Source of the DNA: Bacillota bacterium
GTDB lineage: Bacteria; Bacillota; Clostridia; Clostridiales; Clostridiaceae
NCBI GenBank assembly: GCA_023451395.1
Contig: JAEXZL010000172.1
Coordinates: 1-30,761, forward strand
Direction: 5' to 3'
DNA: 30,761 nt
Each line of letters opens with the position of its first letter. Position 1 is the first letter of the stretch. The position numbers were made by a program, and so were the translations under genes. The notes below the pieces were generated by a model, which did not search any database, had not been told where the DNA came from, and was given only the letters and a program-made list of their open reading frames with translations. Shown here in pieces: positions 16,267-24,870 of this stretch.

Positions 16267-17250
16267 CTAAAGTGTTGCCACCATCACCGCTTTTATAGTA
16301 TGCATTCTATTTTCTGCTTCGTCGAAAACCTTTGAATGCTTGCTTCTAAATACCTCATCATCAACTTCCCTAATATCTAAGCCCTGCTCTTCAAAAATAC
16401 TTTTAGCAGTATCCGTATTAAAATCATGATAAGAAGGTAAACAATGCATGAAAAGTACATCCTCATTTTCTGTTTTTCTAAGCATGTCCATTGTTACTTT
16501 ATAAGGAGAAAGGAGTTTAATTCTTTCAAGTAATTTATCCTCTTCTCCCATTGATACCCAGATGTCTGTATAGATAACATCGGCACCCTTTATATCCTCA
16601 ATATTTTCTGTCATATTAATAGAGGCACCAGTTTCCCTAGCAACTTCAGTGACTTTATTAATTATCTCTTTATCTGCCCAGAGTTCCTTTGGAGCTAAAG
16701 CTGTATAGCTTATTCCCATCTTTGCACAGCCATACATGAGAGCATAACCCATATTATTTCTCCCATCCCCTACAAAGACAAATTTTATTTTATTTAAAGG
16801 CTTTTTAATGTTTTCTTCAATGGTAAGAAGATCCGCTAAAACCTGAGTGGGATGATCTACATCCGTTAATCCATTCCATACAGGAACTCCTGAAAACTCC
16901 GCTAGCTTCTCTACAGTTTCCTGTTTAAAGCCCCTATATTCAATACCATCATAAAATCTTCCTAAAACCTTTGCTGTATCTTCTAGGCTCTCTTTCTTTC
17001 CCATCTGTGAGTTTGTAAGGAAAGTTACTTGTGCCCCCTCATCAAAGGCTGCGGTTTCAAAAGCGCATCTGGTTCTTGTTGAGCTTTTATCAAAAAGCAA
17101 AACTATGCTTTTACCATCTAAGAGCCTATCTTTAACCCCTAACCTCTTCTTTGTCTTTAAGTCCTTTGCAAGTTCTAGAAGATATCTTATTTCCTCTGGA
17201 GTAAAATCCATAAGTGTTAATAAGCTTCTTCCTTTTAAATTAACTGGCAT
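16267..17250 (-). CDS. arcB: Ornithine carbamoyltransferase (catabolic context)
   Basis: 327 residues. Carbamoyl-phosphate binding SSTRTR is at 56-61, HPTQVLADLLT in the middle, DIWVSMGEE, and the ornithine-site HCLPSYHD near residue 270. In this operon it should run in reverse, citrulline plus phosphate giving ornithine and carbamoyl phosphate. It lies 13 bases after arcA and just before arcC, which supports a catabolic role; the sequence alone would not exclude an anabolic one. Confidence 0.95.
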   Translation of the reverse strand: MPVNLKGRSLLTLMDFTPEEIRYLLELAKDLKTKKRLGVKDRLLDGKSIVLLFDKSSTRTRCAFETAAFDEGAQVTFLTNSQMGKKESLEDTAKVLGRFYDGIEYRGFKQETVEKLAEFSGVPVWNGLTDVDHPTQVLADLLTIEENIKKPLNKIKFVFVGDGRNNMGYALMYGCAKMGISYTALAPKELWADKEIINKVTEVARETGASINMTENIEDIKGADVIYTDIWVSMGEEDKLLERIKLLSPYKVTMDMLRKTENEDVLFMHCLPSYHDFNTDTAKSIFEEQGLDIREVDDEVFRSKHSKVFDEAENRMHTIKAVMVATL

Positions 17251-17263
17251 TTTTCAGTCCCCC

Positions 17264-18493
17264 TTAATAATTTATATCATCTCTATATAAAGGCATACTC
17301 ATGCATCTTGGGCCGCCTCTTCCTCTGGAAAGCTCCGCACTTGGCATTGTTAGCACCTTTATTCCATGCTTATCTAAGATTTCATTGGTAACATAATTTC
17401 TATTATAAGTAACGACCACACCAGGAGATATTGCTAGAGTATTTGATCCATCATTCCACTGCTCTCTCCCAGAGACAATTGCATCACCACCACCACATTG
17501 AATAAGATCAACGGACGGCACTTCTAGTGCTTTACTGAGTACCTTGTTAATACTATCCTCTTGAGCCTTAAACTCTAATATTCCTTTATTACTTAAAGTG
17601 ATTTCATACACCCTAAGTGGTCCTTCAATGGCAGGATGTATAGTAAACTTATCATAATCCACCATAGTAAAAACCGTATCTAAATGCATAAATGCTCTAC
17701 AGGAAGGTATATCAAATACCAGCACCTTTTCAAAGGCAGAATCTCCCTTTAGGAGCTTTTCAGCAGCTATCTCAATGGCTTCAGGAGTTGTCCTTTCACT
17801 ACAGCCCATGGCAACCACTTTATTGGACAAAACCAACAGGTCTCCACCTTCAATGCTATAGGTCATATAATTTGAGTACCAATGTGGTATTTCTTTATTA
17901 GAGTACTGAGGATGATATTTAAATATCCACTCTAAAAATAAAGGTTCTCGTCTCCTTGCATTAGTTTTCATTGTGTTTATACTTATTCCTCTTCCCAATA
18001 CTGCTCCAGGATCTCTTGTAAAATATAAATTGGGCATTGGATCTAAGTAAAAGGGATATTTATTAGTTATAAGCTCCGAAAGTGATGTAATATTCTTAAC
18101 ATTCACTTCATTCTTTCTTATCCCTGCCATTAATTTTTCTATCATTTCTTCCACTGATAAAGAAATCAAGTGGTTTACAAGGGCTTTTTTCAACCCTCTA
18201 GATGTTATATTGCTCGCCTCCAAAAAAGCTTCAATAAAAGACTCTCTTAGCTCTTTGGTACTTAGGGTTTCTCCTAGAAGAGTCTCAAGATATAGAACCT
18301 CTACTCCTTCAGATTGTAATAATTTTGCAAAGCCATCATGCTCTATTCTAGCTGCTTCTAAAAAAGGAATATCATCAAAGAGCAGCTTTTCCAAATAATC
18401 TGGTATTAAGTTCTCGATTTCTTTACCTGGCCTGTGAAGAAGAACCTTCTTAAGCCTACCAATCTCACTATTAACCTTAAGCGGTGCACTCAA
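17264..18493 (-). CDS. arcA: Arginine deiminase
   Basis: 409 residues. Catalytic residues of the family are all present: D161 (FTRDPG), E215 (EGGD), H270 and D272 (FMHLDTVFT) and the nucleophile C397 (GGPRCMSMP). It hydrolyses arginine to citrulline and ammonia. The start is TTG 18493, preceded by an AGGGGG ribosome binding site 7 bases away. It is first in arcA-arcB-arcC. In the upstream gap (18494-18570) I saw no convincing promoter: TTGAAA is present but with a poor -10 (CTATGG) at 17 bases. No arcD antiporter is adjacent. Confidence 0.97.
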   Translation of the reverse strand: MSAPLKVNSEIGRLKKVLLHRPGKEIENLIPDYLEKLLFDDIPFLEAARIEHDGFAKLLQSEGVEVLYLETLLGETLSTKELRESFIEAFLEASNITSRGLKKALVNHLISLSVEEMIEKLMAGIRKNEVNVKNITSLSELITNKYPFYLDPMPNLYFTRDPGAVLGRGISINTMKTNARRREPLFLEWIFKYHPQYSNKEIPHWYSNYMTYSIEGGDLLVLSNKVVAMGCSERTTPEAIEIAAEKLLKGDSAFEKVLVFDIPSCRAFMHLDTVFTMVDYDKFTIHPAIEGPLRVYEITLSNKGILEFKAQEDSINKVLSKALEVPSVDLIQCGGGDAIVSGREQWNDGSNTLAISPGVVVTYNRNYVTNEILDKHGIKVLTMPSAELSRGRGGPRCMSMPLYRDDINY

Positions 18494-18570
18494 AGCCTTT
18501 CCCCCTATCCATAGATAATAGTTGTAAAATTTTTCAATACATATTTAAACGTATACATTTATCTTTACAT

Positions 18571-18616
18571 AAAAAATTCCGGACCAATTTTAATATAACT
18601 AAGGTCCGGAAATTTT
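18571..18616 (-). terminator. Intrinsic terminator after the flavin reductase-like gene
   Basis: TTCCGGACC (18577-18585) pairs with GGTCCGGAA (18603-18611) across a 17-base AT-rich loop. T residues follow on the minus strand. Confidence 0.8.
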
Positions 18617-18640
18617 TACTCCTATTGAAAGGACCTATAA

Positions 18641-19144
18641 TTAGTCGTTAAAATAACAGCTTACTACCTCTCCATAGAAGGCTACATGATGGTCATCATT
18701 GTAGTACCAGGAATCTGAAAAATCATCCTTTATTAATTGTGGATCCAGTTCATGCTTATATAAAATTTTACATTCGAAATATAATCCACAATTCTTTATT
18801 GTAGGGGTTTTAACATCCCTGGCTTCTTGAAGCTCAACTCCCGTAAGCTCATACTTATCCACATCACGACCAGATTTTGAACCAAAAAAGTTTAAAGCCT
18901 TTTTCATTTCACTGTTTGTGGGAATACTTACAGTAAAGGTATCTGCCTTATCTAGCAAGTTAAATATATGTCTTGATTTTCTAACCATTACTGTAAATAC
19001 TGGCTTCCCCCATAAATATCCCATGGTAGCCCAAGAAACAGTACTGGTGTTAACTTCCTCATCTATTTTAGCCGTTAAAAATGCTCCCTGTTTCGATAAG
19101 TACTTCATACCTTTTTCCATACATCGTATAAAATCCAAAGCCAT
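18641..19144 (-). CDS. Flavin reductase-like protein, FMN-binding split barrel
   Basis: 167 residues. The pattern NTSTVSWATMGYLWGKPVFTVMVRKSRH..LL, with later FTVSIPTNSEMKKALNFFGSKSGRD, matches clostridial proteins of the flavin reductase (DIM6/NTAB) family, which bind FMN. Substrate and partner are unknown. It sits between the ornithine operon and arcA but has its own extended -10 promoter and its own terminator, so it is probably monocistronic. A link to arginine or ornithine fermentation is not shown. Confidence 0.85.
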   Translation of the reverse strand: MALDFIRCMEKGMKYLSKQGAFLTAKIDEEVNTSTVSWATMGYLWGKPVFTVMVRKSRHIFNLLDKADTFTVSIPTNSEMKKALNFFGSKSGRDVDKYELTGVELQEARDVKTPTIKNCGLYFECKILYKHELDPQLIKDDFSDSWYYNDDHHVAFYGEVVSCYFND

Positions 19145-19174
19145 AAATCATCCTCCTATTGCTATATTAAGAAT

Positions 19175-19183
19175 ATTATAGCA
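19175..19183 (-). promoter_or_regulatory. Extended -10 promoter for the flavin reductase-like gene
   Basis: TGCTATAAT on the minus strand (TG-N-TATAAT); no good -35 box lies 17 bases upstream. The AGGAGG ribosome binding site of the gene follows at 19152-19157. Confidence 0.6.
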
Positions 19184-19260
19184 TATGTGAATAAAGAATG
19201 TAGCTTTTACGACAATGTATAAGAATTATTTACTTTTATTTAATATAATGAAGAAAAAAA

Positions 19261-20592
19261 TCACAATGATAAGCTATTTTTTAGAATTTCTAAAGCTGCT
19301 TCTTTATTAATTGTACTTAATACTCCTGCAGAGGACATTATATAATCCTTATCTATGTGTACCATTGCTTCTTTTCTAGGAAGCATAGTCATATCCTCCT
19401 TAGAATATTTTAATGAAGATAATATTTCATCTCCCCTTCCTAGACCTATTAAAGCACCCCCAGTACCTATGATATATTTTATTTTAGATAGATCCTTACC
19501 ATAAGCTACATAATCCCCTTTAACTCCATATAATCTTTTAAGACTTCCTACATGGCGATTCACAGCTATCTCCGCAGCTTTCCTGGCTAGAAGCAAGGAT
19601 GCATCGTATTCTTCCCTGGTTTTAGGAATAGCCTTAACTCTTCCTAATAACTCTTCTCTAGTTATATTTCCTATTTCATAGTCTTCTAATTGATTAATTA
19701 CATTTAGAGCATTTAAAAATATTCCCAAGTCTCCCTCTACAGTTCTTTTAGCTTTGGGCTCCGGTGATAATAATATCTCCTGAATTTTTACATCCCCATT
19801 AGTAACTGAATGAACATCGGTGGTTGCACCTCCTACATCTATAACCATTACATCACCAAAGGAAGAATATAAAAGCTCCGCACTTTTCATAACCGCTCCT
19901 GGCGTTGGAAGTATGCTTCCCTTTATCATATTTCTGATTTTGCTCATGCCCGGAGCTAAAATTATATTATCCTCAAAAGCCTTTTGAATTATCCTTCTTG
20001 CTGGCTCTACATTAAGTGTATCTACCCTTGGATAAACATTTGGAACAATATATATCTCTTCTTTAGAAAACAGTTCCCTCATATCATCCTGAAGAGCTAT
20101 ATTTCCACAGTATATTATCGGGATATTAAGCCCTTCTTCTTTAAATGCCCTAGCATTAAATAATGCTGTTTCCTCTTCACCAAAATCCGTTCCTCCTGAT
20201 ATCATAATGAGGTTTGGTTTAAGAGCTTTAATTTTTTTTATATCTCTTTCTTTAATTTTTCCTGCTGTTATAAACTGTATATTACCTCCAGCGCCTAAAG
20301 CCGCTTCTCTAGCCGCCTTCACTGTCATTTCTTCTATAAGACCGTGTACCGTTAGCTTTAGTCCACCCGCTGCACTGCTGGATGCTAGCATCAAGGAATA
20401 ATCCACTTCTAAACCTAGATTTTTTTGTAAATTATCTAAAGCCCTTTCAAGTCCAATGCTCACATCCTCTTCTAATACCGTTGTATAACTTCTACCTTGT
20501 CCTACAACTACCGCACCCTTAGGAGTACTATTAATCGCTGTTATAAGAGTTGTTGTGCTTCCTATTTCGGAGATTAAATAATCTACCTTCAT
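19261..20592 (-). CDS. MutL-like ATPase, probable reactivating factor for ornithine aminomutase
   Basis: 443 residues from ATG 20592, which has the better-spaced AGAGGGTGA site; a GTG at 20601 overlapping the oraE stop (GTGA) is the alternative. It belongs to the ASKHA-fold glutamate mutase MutL family. The phosphate-1 motif is EIGSTTT (9-15, with Glu where Asp is usual) and a second is DVGGATTD (about 252-259). MutL-like proteins accompany several B12-dependent aminomutases and are thought to release damaged cobalamin. It is translationally linked to oraE. The role is inferred from family and position. Confidence 0.85.
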   Translation of the reverse strand: MKVDYLISEIGSTTTLITAINSTPKGAVVVGQGRSYTTVLEEDVSIGLERALDNLQKNLGLEVDYSLMLASSSAAGGLKLTVHGLIEEMTVKAAREAALGAGGNIQFITAGKIKERDIKKIKALKPNLIMISGGTDFGEEETALFNARAFKEEGLNIPIIYCGNIALQDDMRELFSKEEIYIVPNVYPRVDTLNVEPARRIIQKAFEDNIILAPGMSKIRNMIKGSILPTPGAVMKSAELLYSSFGDVMVIDVGGATTDVHSVTNGDVKIQEILLSPEPKAKRTVEGDLGIFLNALNVINQLEDYEIGNITREELLGRVKAIPKTREEYDASLLLARKAAEIAVNRHVGSLKRLYGVKGDYVAYGKDLSKIKYIIGTGGALIGLGRGDEILSSLKYSKEDMTMLPRKEAMVHIDKDYIMSSAGVLSTINKEAALEILKNSLSL

Positions 20593-20597
20593 AAGTG

Positions 20598-22772
20598 TCA
20601 CCCTCTTTTCTTTTGTAGCTGATCATGGATAAAGGTTGCAACATGAATTCCTTTAGTTCCTCTACCAAAGCCTCCGTCCATACCATTATCCCTTGCAATC
20701 TTATCTTCTACCTGGGTTCCTCCAGAAATTATTATAAGCCTGTCTCTAATTCCTTTCTCCACAGCTAAATCATGAAGCTTTTTCATATTTTTAGTATGAA
20801 TTTCGTTATGACTAATTATTGTGCTTATCATAACTACTTGGGATTGAGTTTCCACTGCAGCATCTAATAGCTTTTCTAAAGGACAGGAGGTTCCTAGATA
20901 ATTACACTCTATTCCGTATTTTTCTATTCCTCCATGTTTAATATCTAATATCTCTCTTAGACCAACGGAATGCTCATCCTCTCCCACTGTAGCCGCCACT
21001 ACTCTCAGAGGATTTTTACTAAAGAAATCCTTTAAAAAATCCTCACCAAGCTGTCTTTTAGGCTCTTTTATCTCTAAATCCTCTTTTTTTATTATAAAGT
21101 TAACCTTTCCTTTTATTTCAACTAATGTTCCCTCATCTTTATGAAGCACTTGCTTATGAATCACCTCAACCTCGGAAAGATTCATTTTCTTACCAATCTC
21201 TAAGGCAGCAGCTTCACTTATTAGTTCATTCTCTGGTATGCAAAGAGTTACGGAAACTATCCCATCCTTAGACCATTGAACCTCCGGAACAATATTATTT
21301 TTATCGCTATTTTCCTTCAATCGTACATTAACGTTATCCTCTTCATCTAATTCATCTATATATATTATTTTTTCATGATTGCACAAGGTGCATTTATTTA
21401 TAGGATCACAAGGTTTACAAATATCTTTTGGCAAAGAATTATAGCCAAAATGAGAACATACGGGAGCATAGTAATTTTTCTCTCTCATTATAATGGATTC
21501 GGCCCCTATACCACCTTTTATAGCTCTGGCAATACCATCTCCTGCTCTTTCAGGGTATTCTCCAGAATCTACAAAGAACCCTTCCTCAACAGCTGTAAAG
21601 TATCCCCCAACCTCTAATATCTCCTGGAGAAAGAGAACTGCTCTTTCCTTAATCTCTCTTACCTTTTCAGGAAGGTAGCCTTCCTTTTTAAGCTCCACAA
21701 GTTCCTTAAGTCCATCCATACCTATTAATGCTTGCTTAGCAGTATTAATTGCATGGATATTATTATAGTGCCAAGGAACATTTCTACCTTCATCAGGGGT
21801 TATAGTGCTTTGTATGTCCACAGAAGTTAGCTTTGAAATAAGTAAATTAAGGGTATGACTAACAGTGGCTTCCCTAGTGCAGGATTCTATATATTTTGTG
21901 TTCATTTGTGCCCTCATTTTATAATCTTTAAAGAGATCTCTTAGGGCAACTGCATAGGGTAAATCAAGCCTTAAGCACGGTGCAGGTGAAGCAGTTGGAG
22001 GAACTGTGGAAAGTGCTATAAGCTCCTGCTTCATTCCAACCTTCTTAGAAAAGATACAATTAATCGCATGTTGAACCATGAGTTCAGGCATAACCTTATA
22101 CCCCTTCATTGCCGTTGCATTTGCATTATGAGCACCATCTATTTGAAGCATATCCGCTGAAGCCATTACCTTTTTAGCCTCTGCTGCATCAACAAAGGAT
22201 CGAAGCATATTAATATTTCTGTATAGAACATTATACTGGGGATCCTGATGAGCACCATTAACCCCCTCCTCAGCGAACATAACAGCAATATCTGGTCCTG
22301 CTATTCCAGAAACATATGAATGGAAATTTATATCCCTGCCAACCTCTTCTTCAATTATGTCAAGAGCTTTTCTTGTAGCCCTTACCTCCTTTCTAGTAAT
22401 TGGCACTCCACCAATTCCTTCAGGTGTACCCTCAATTAAGCCATCATAATGACTTTGACCCGCTGTCCTTATTACCATAATGTGATCTGCACCGTGATAA
22501 GCGCTCATTCTCATCCTTCTAATGTCATCCTCAAATCTTCCTGAGGCAATCTCTGTGGTAATAACTGGCTCAGGTTGAGGATCAATGCCATTAAAGCTTC
22601 TTGCTGAAGGCAAGGGCTGAGAAGATTTAAGAGGCTCTGATATGTCACTATAGTAGAATTCACCAACCTTTCCCGGTGATTTCTTTCTAAAGGTCCACCC
22701 TCTCCTTTTTGGACTAAAGTTCTCTAGATCTTTAAGTATTTCCTCAACTTTTAGCTTATTATTTTCCTCCAT
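20598..22772 (-). CDS. oraE: D-ornithine 4,5-aminomutase, catalytic E subunit
   Basis: 724 residues. An N-terminal TIM-barrel part contains YHGADHIMVIRTAGQSHYDGLIEGTP and IDGAHNANATA. The C-terminal Rossmann domain binds adenosylcobalamin: DEHSVG (599-604) gives the axial H601, and K612 (DIKHGG) lies 11 residues on, the spacing of H618 and K629 in the characterised enzyme, where the lysine holds PLP. It moves the amino group of D-ornithine from C5 to C4, giving 2,4-diaminopentanoate. CKPC-x5-CTLC (452-464) is an additional cysteine cluster. It overlaps oraS by one base (TAATG). Confidence 0.96.
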   Translation of the reverse strand: MEENNKLKVEEILKDLENFSPKRRGWTFRKKSPGKVGEFYYSDISEPLKSSQPLPSARSFNGIDPQPEPVITTEIASGRFEDDIRRMRMSAYHGADHIMVIRTAGQSHYDGLIEGTPEGIGGVPITRKEVRATRKALDIIEEEVGRDINFHSYVSGIAGPDIAVMFAEEGVNGAHQDPQYNVLYRNINMLRSFVDAAEAKKVMASADMLQIDGAHNANATAMKGYKVMPELMVQHAINCIFSKKVGMKQELIALSTVPPTASPAPCLRLDLPYAVALRDLFKDYKMRAQMNTKYIESCTREATVSHTLNLLISKLTSVDIQSTITPDEGRNVPWHYNNIHAINTAKQALIGMDGLKELVELKKEGYLPEKVREIKERAVLFLQEILEVGGYFTAVEEGFFVDSGEYPERAGDGIARAIKGGIGAESIIMREKNYYAPVCSHFGYNSLPKDICKPCDPINKCTLCNHEKIIYIDELDEEDNVNVRLKENSDKNNIVPEVQWSKDGIVSVTLCIPENELISEAAALEIGKKMNLSEVEVIHKQVLHKDEGTLVEIKGKVNFIIKKEDLEIKEPKRQLGEDFLKDFFSKNPLRVVAATVGEDEHSVGLREILDIKHGGIEKYGIECNYLGTSCPLEKLLDAAVETQSQVVMISTIISHNEIHTKNMKKLHDLAVEKGIRDRLIIISGGTQVEDKIARDNGMDGGFGRGTKGIHVATFIHDQLQKKRG

Positions 22773-23137
22773 TAGACCTTCTCCTCACAAAGTAGTATTT
22801 TTACCTCTTCCCATTCTTTACCAGCAGCTAGTATTAATCCTGCCTCCCTATAGGGAATGCTATTTTTGTTGCTTAAAGTCAGTACAGCATTTCCCATGCC
22901 ATATCCTAAGAGCTTCCACTTAGCTCCATGCCTTACAATAGCTTCAGCTTCTAAACTAGAAAATCCCATGCGAAGAAGCACACTCCTTTCTATGGCTGGA
23001 GAAGTATGATAATAAGCTATGTCTACCAAAGGCTCTACAATTTTTTCAGATAGTTTCCAGAAATAATTATAAAGTTCTTCATCGGATAAGTTTTTGATTT
23101 TTTCTCTTCTGATTTGAAAATCCTCTTCTCTTTTCAT
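22772..23137 (-). CDS. oraS: D-ornithine 4,5-aminomutase, S subunit
   Basis: 121 residues, the expected length of this small subunit. It contains RREKIKNLSDEELYNYFWKL and ERSVLLRMGFSSLEAEAIV, followed by GMGNAVLTLS. It pairs with OraE in an alpha2beta2 holoenzyme. It lies between ortB and oraE with an AGGGAG ribosome binding site and shares one base with oraE. Confidence 0.95.
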   Translation of the reverse strand: MKREEDFQIRREKIKNLSDEELYNYFWKLSEKIVEPLVDIAYYHTSPAIERSVLLRMGFSSLEAEAIVRHGAKWKLLGYGMGNAVLTLSNKNSIPYREAGLILAAGKEWEEVKILLCEEKV

Positions 23138-23155
23138 TTCATTTCTCCCTTTAGA

Positions 23156-24559
23156 TTATAAATTGTTTTCAAAAAGGTATCTTCTTACTCTTTCTACAGT
23201 CCATTTAGTTTCTTCTGCTAAGAACTCTATTTCCTCCTGCATAAAAACTTTCTTACCTGTATTATTGAAAACATTTCTTAGATAAGATTCTCGAAGCTTA
23301 TCTAAGGAATATTCTTTAATAATTATTTTTGATGGATCTTGGGGTATAATAAGATTCACTCCTGGCACCTCATCCTTTGGGTTTCCACGGAAAATTTCAA
23401 TGCCATTACTTCTTGCAAAGGTTAGTTGAGGCATAATATCCTTTCCTGCACCAGTATACTCAGTCTCCTGAACAACAATAATATCATCATCATCATATTC
23501 CTGTGCAAGGACAAAGGCAGCTGCAAGAGATGTATTTCCTGCAGGTCCTCTTTCTATGCCTTGAAGCTTTGAAAGTAGTTCTGTAATATAAAAAACCTCT
23601 CCTTGTGTTACTCCTACATATCTATTAAGGTATCTTAAAGCTCTTGCTGCACTCCGAGGCACATCTGATCTATCTGGATTTACCACAAAAGGTACCCCGA
23701 ATCCTGTATGACCTGTAGTAAAGGACTTTCTGTTAAAATCACCCTCAGAAGCCATATGCAATCCTTGTAAATCTACAGATGCTCCTATTATCTCTGTGTC
23801 TAATGCACCAGCCTTAATGATCCCTCTTGCAGTTCCGGTAACATTACCACCCCCAGCGTGAGTTACTATTACTGCCCGAGGGTCCTTATTATATCTCTCA
23901 CGACATTGTTCTATGATTTCATATCCCAAGGTTTCTACTCCTGCAATGCCGTACATAGAATAAAGAGACGCATTATAGTATCCTGTGTCTTCTAATATCT
24001 TTAAAAACACATAAAAGAGTTCCGGTCCAAGGGTTAATCTAAGCACCTCAGCGCCAAGGCTCTCACATTTTCTTCCCTTTTCTAGTATTTCTGGCTGCCC
24101 CACCTTTTTTGAGTCATAGCACTCTTGTACAATTATGCATTTTAATCCTTGCATTGCTGCTTGGGAAGCCACTGCAGAGCCATAGTTACCAGAGGTTGCT
24201 GCTGCTACCCCTTTATAGCCCTTCACCCTTGCATCATAAACAGAAAGAGCAGCTCTCCTATCTTTAAAGCTACCAGAAGGATTACAGCTTTCATCCTTAA
24301 TTAATATCCTAGCTGCTTTTCCTGTTTTAGATACCTTTCTAGCAAGGTTAGTAATATTCTTAAGCTCTAAGATTGGTGTATCTCCTACACCAAGACTTCG
24401 TTGTAGCTCTCTTACCTCCAGAAGAGAGAGTTTAGTTTCTCTCATCATAGCTTCATAGTCGAAGATGATACCTGCTTTTTCAAATTTACTATAGTCCACA
24501 CCCATGGACCTTTTAAGTATTTCCTGCTTTCTATCCATAAGCTCATAATATTTACTCAT
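23156..24559 (-). CDS. ortB: 2-amino-4-ketopentanoate thiolase, beta subunit
   Basis: 467 residues, PLP fold type II, threonine synthase-like. The PLP lysine is K99 in NPSGSFKDRR. A glycine-rich phosphate loop (THAGGGNVTGTARG) lies about residue 234-247. With OrtA it cleaves 2-amino-4-ketopentanoate with CoA to acetyl-CoA and D-alanine. Without the neighbours it could be read as a threonine synthase; the ord-ortA-ortB-oraS-oraE order makes the thiolase assignment firm. Confidence 0.95.
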   Translation of the reverse strand: MSKYYELMDRKQEILKRSMGVDYSKFEKAGIIFDYEAMMRETKLSLLEVRELQRSLGVGDTPILELKNITNLARKVSKTGKAARILIKDESCNPSGSFKDRRAALSVYDARVKGYKGVAAATSGNYGSAVASQAAMQGLKCIIVQECYDSKKVGQPEILEKGRKCESLGAEVLRLTLGPELFYVFLKILEDTGYYNASLYSMYGIAGVETLGYEIIEQCRERYNKDPRAVIVTHAGGGNVTGTARGIIKAGALDTEIIGASVDLQGLHMASEGDFNRKSFTTGHTGFGVPFVVNPDRSDVPRSAARALRYLNRYVGVTQGEVFYITELLSKLQGIERGPAGNTSLAAAFVLAQEYDDDDIIVVQETEYTGAGKDIMPQLTFARSNGIEIFRGNPKDEVPGVNLIIPQDPSKIIIKEYSLDKLRESYLRNVFNNTGKKVFMQEEIEFLAEETKWTVERVRRYLFENNL

Positions 24560-24560
24560 T

Positions 24561-24869
24561 TTAATTTACTCCTTTTTCTAAAGGAAAAAGCATTTCTAAA
24601 GCCTCAACTCCAGCAGTTGCAACTTCTGGGACAAAATCACCAAAATCATGCTTGTAACGCGGTTCAATTTCTGTAACCTTACCTTTTACATATCTACCAG
24701 TAATTGTCTTGATAATCATTTCGCTTCCTATCTCACCTTCTTCAAGAGTAAAGCCCCTATTCCACTGCTTCATATCAGTAGAAGCTGTATCTCTTGGAAG
24801 ATTTTCAGCTCTATCTTCCTTATTAAGTACTACTAGCTCCACTTCTACCCATGTATTTTTAGGAATCAT
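24561..24869 (-). CDS. ortA: 2-amino-4-ketopentanoate thiolase, alpha subunit
   Basis: 102 residues with no catalytic motif of its own. Landmarks are WVEVELVVL, GRYVKGKVTEIEPRYKHDFG and EVATAGVEALEMLF, all characteristic of OrtA. It starts one base after ord and ends just before ortB, consistent with equimolar production of the two thiolase subunits. Confidence 0.93.
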   Translation of the reverse strand: MIPKNTWVEVELVVLNKEDRAENLPRDTASTDMKQWNRGFTLEEGEIGSEMIIKTITGRYVKGKVTEIEPRYKHDFGDFVPEVATAGVEALEMLFPLEKGVN

Positions 24870-24870
24870 C

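Noticed and set aside
18494..18570. AT-rich repeats resembling an ArgR box or sigma-A promoter upstream of arcA
   Set aside because: Neither an ARG-box consensus nor a -35/-10 pair with acceptable spacing could be aligned.
19195..19275. T run after the MutL-like gene as a terminator
   Set aside because: The only stem visible (ATCA/TGAT, 4 bp) is too weak to call, although transcription may end there.
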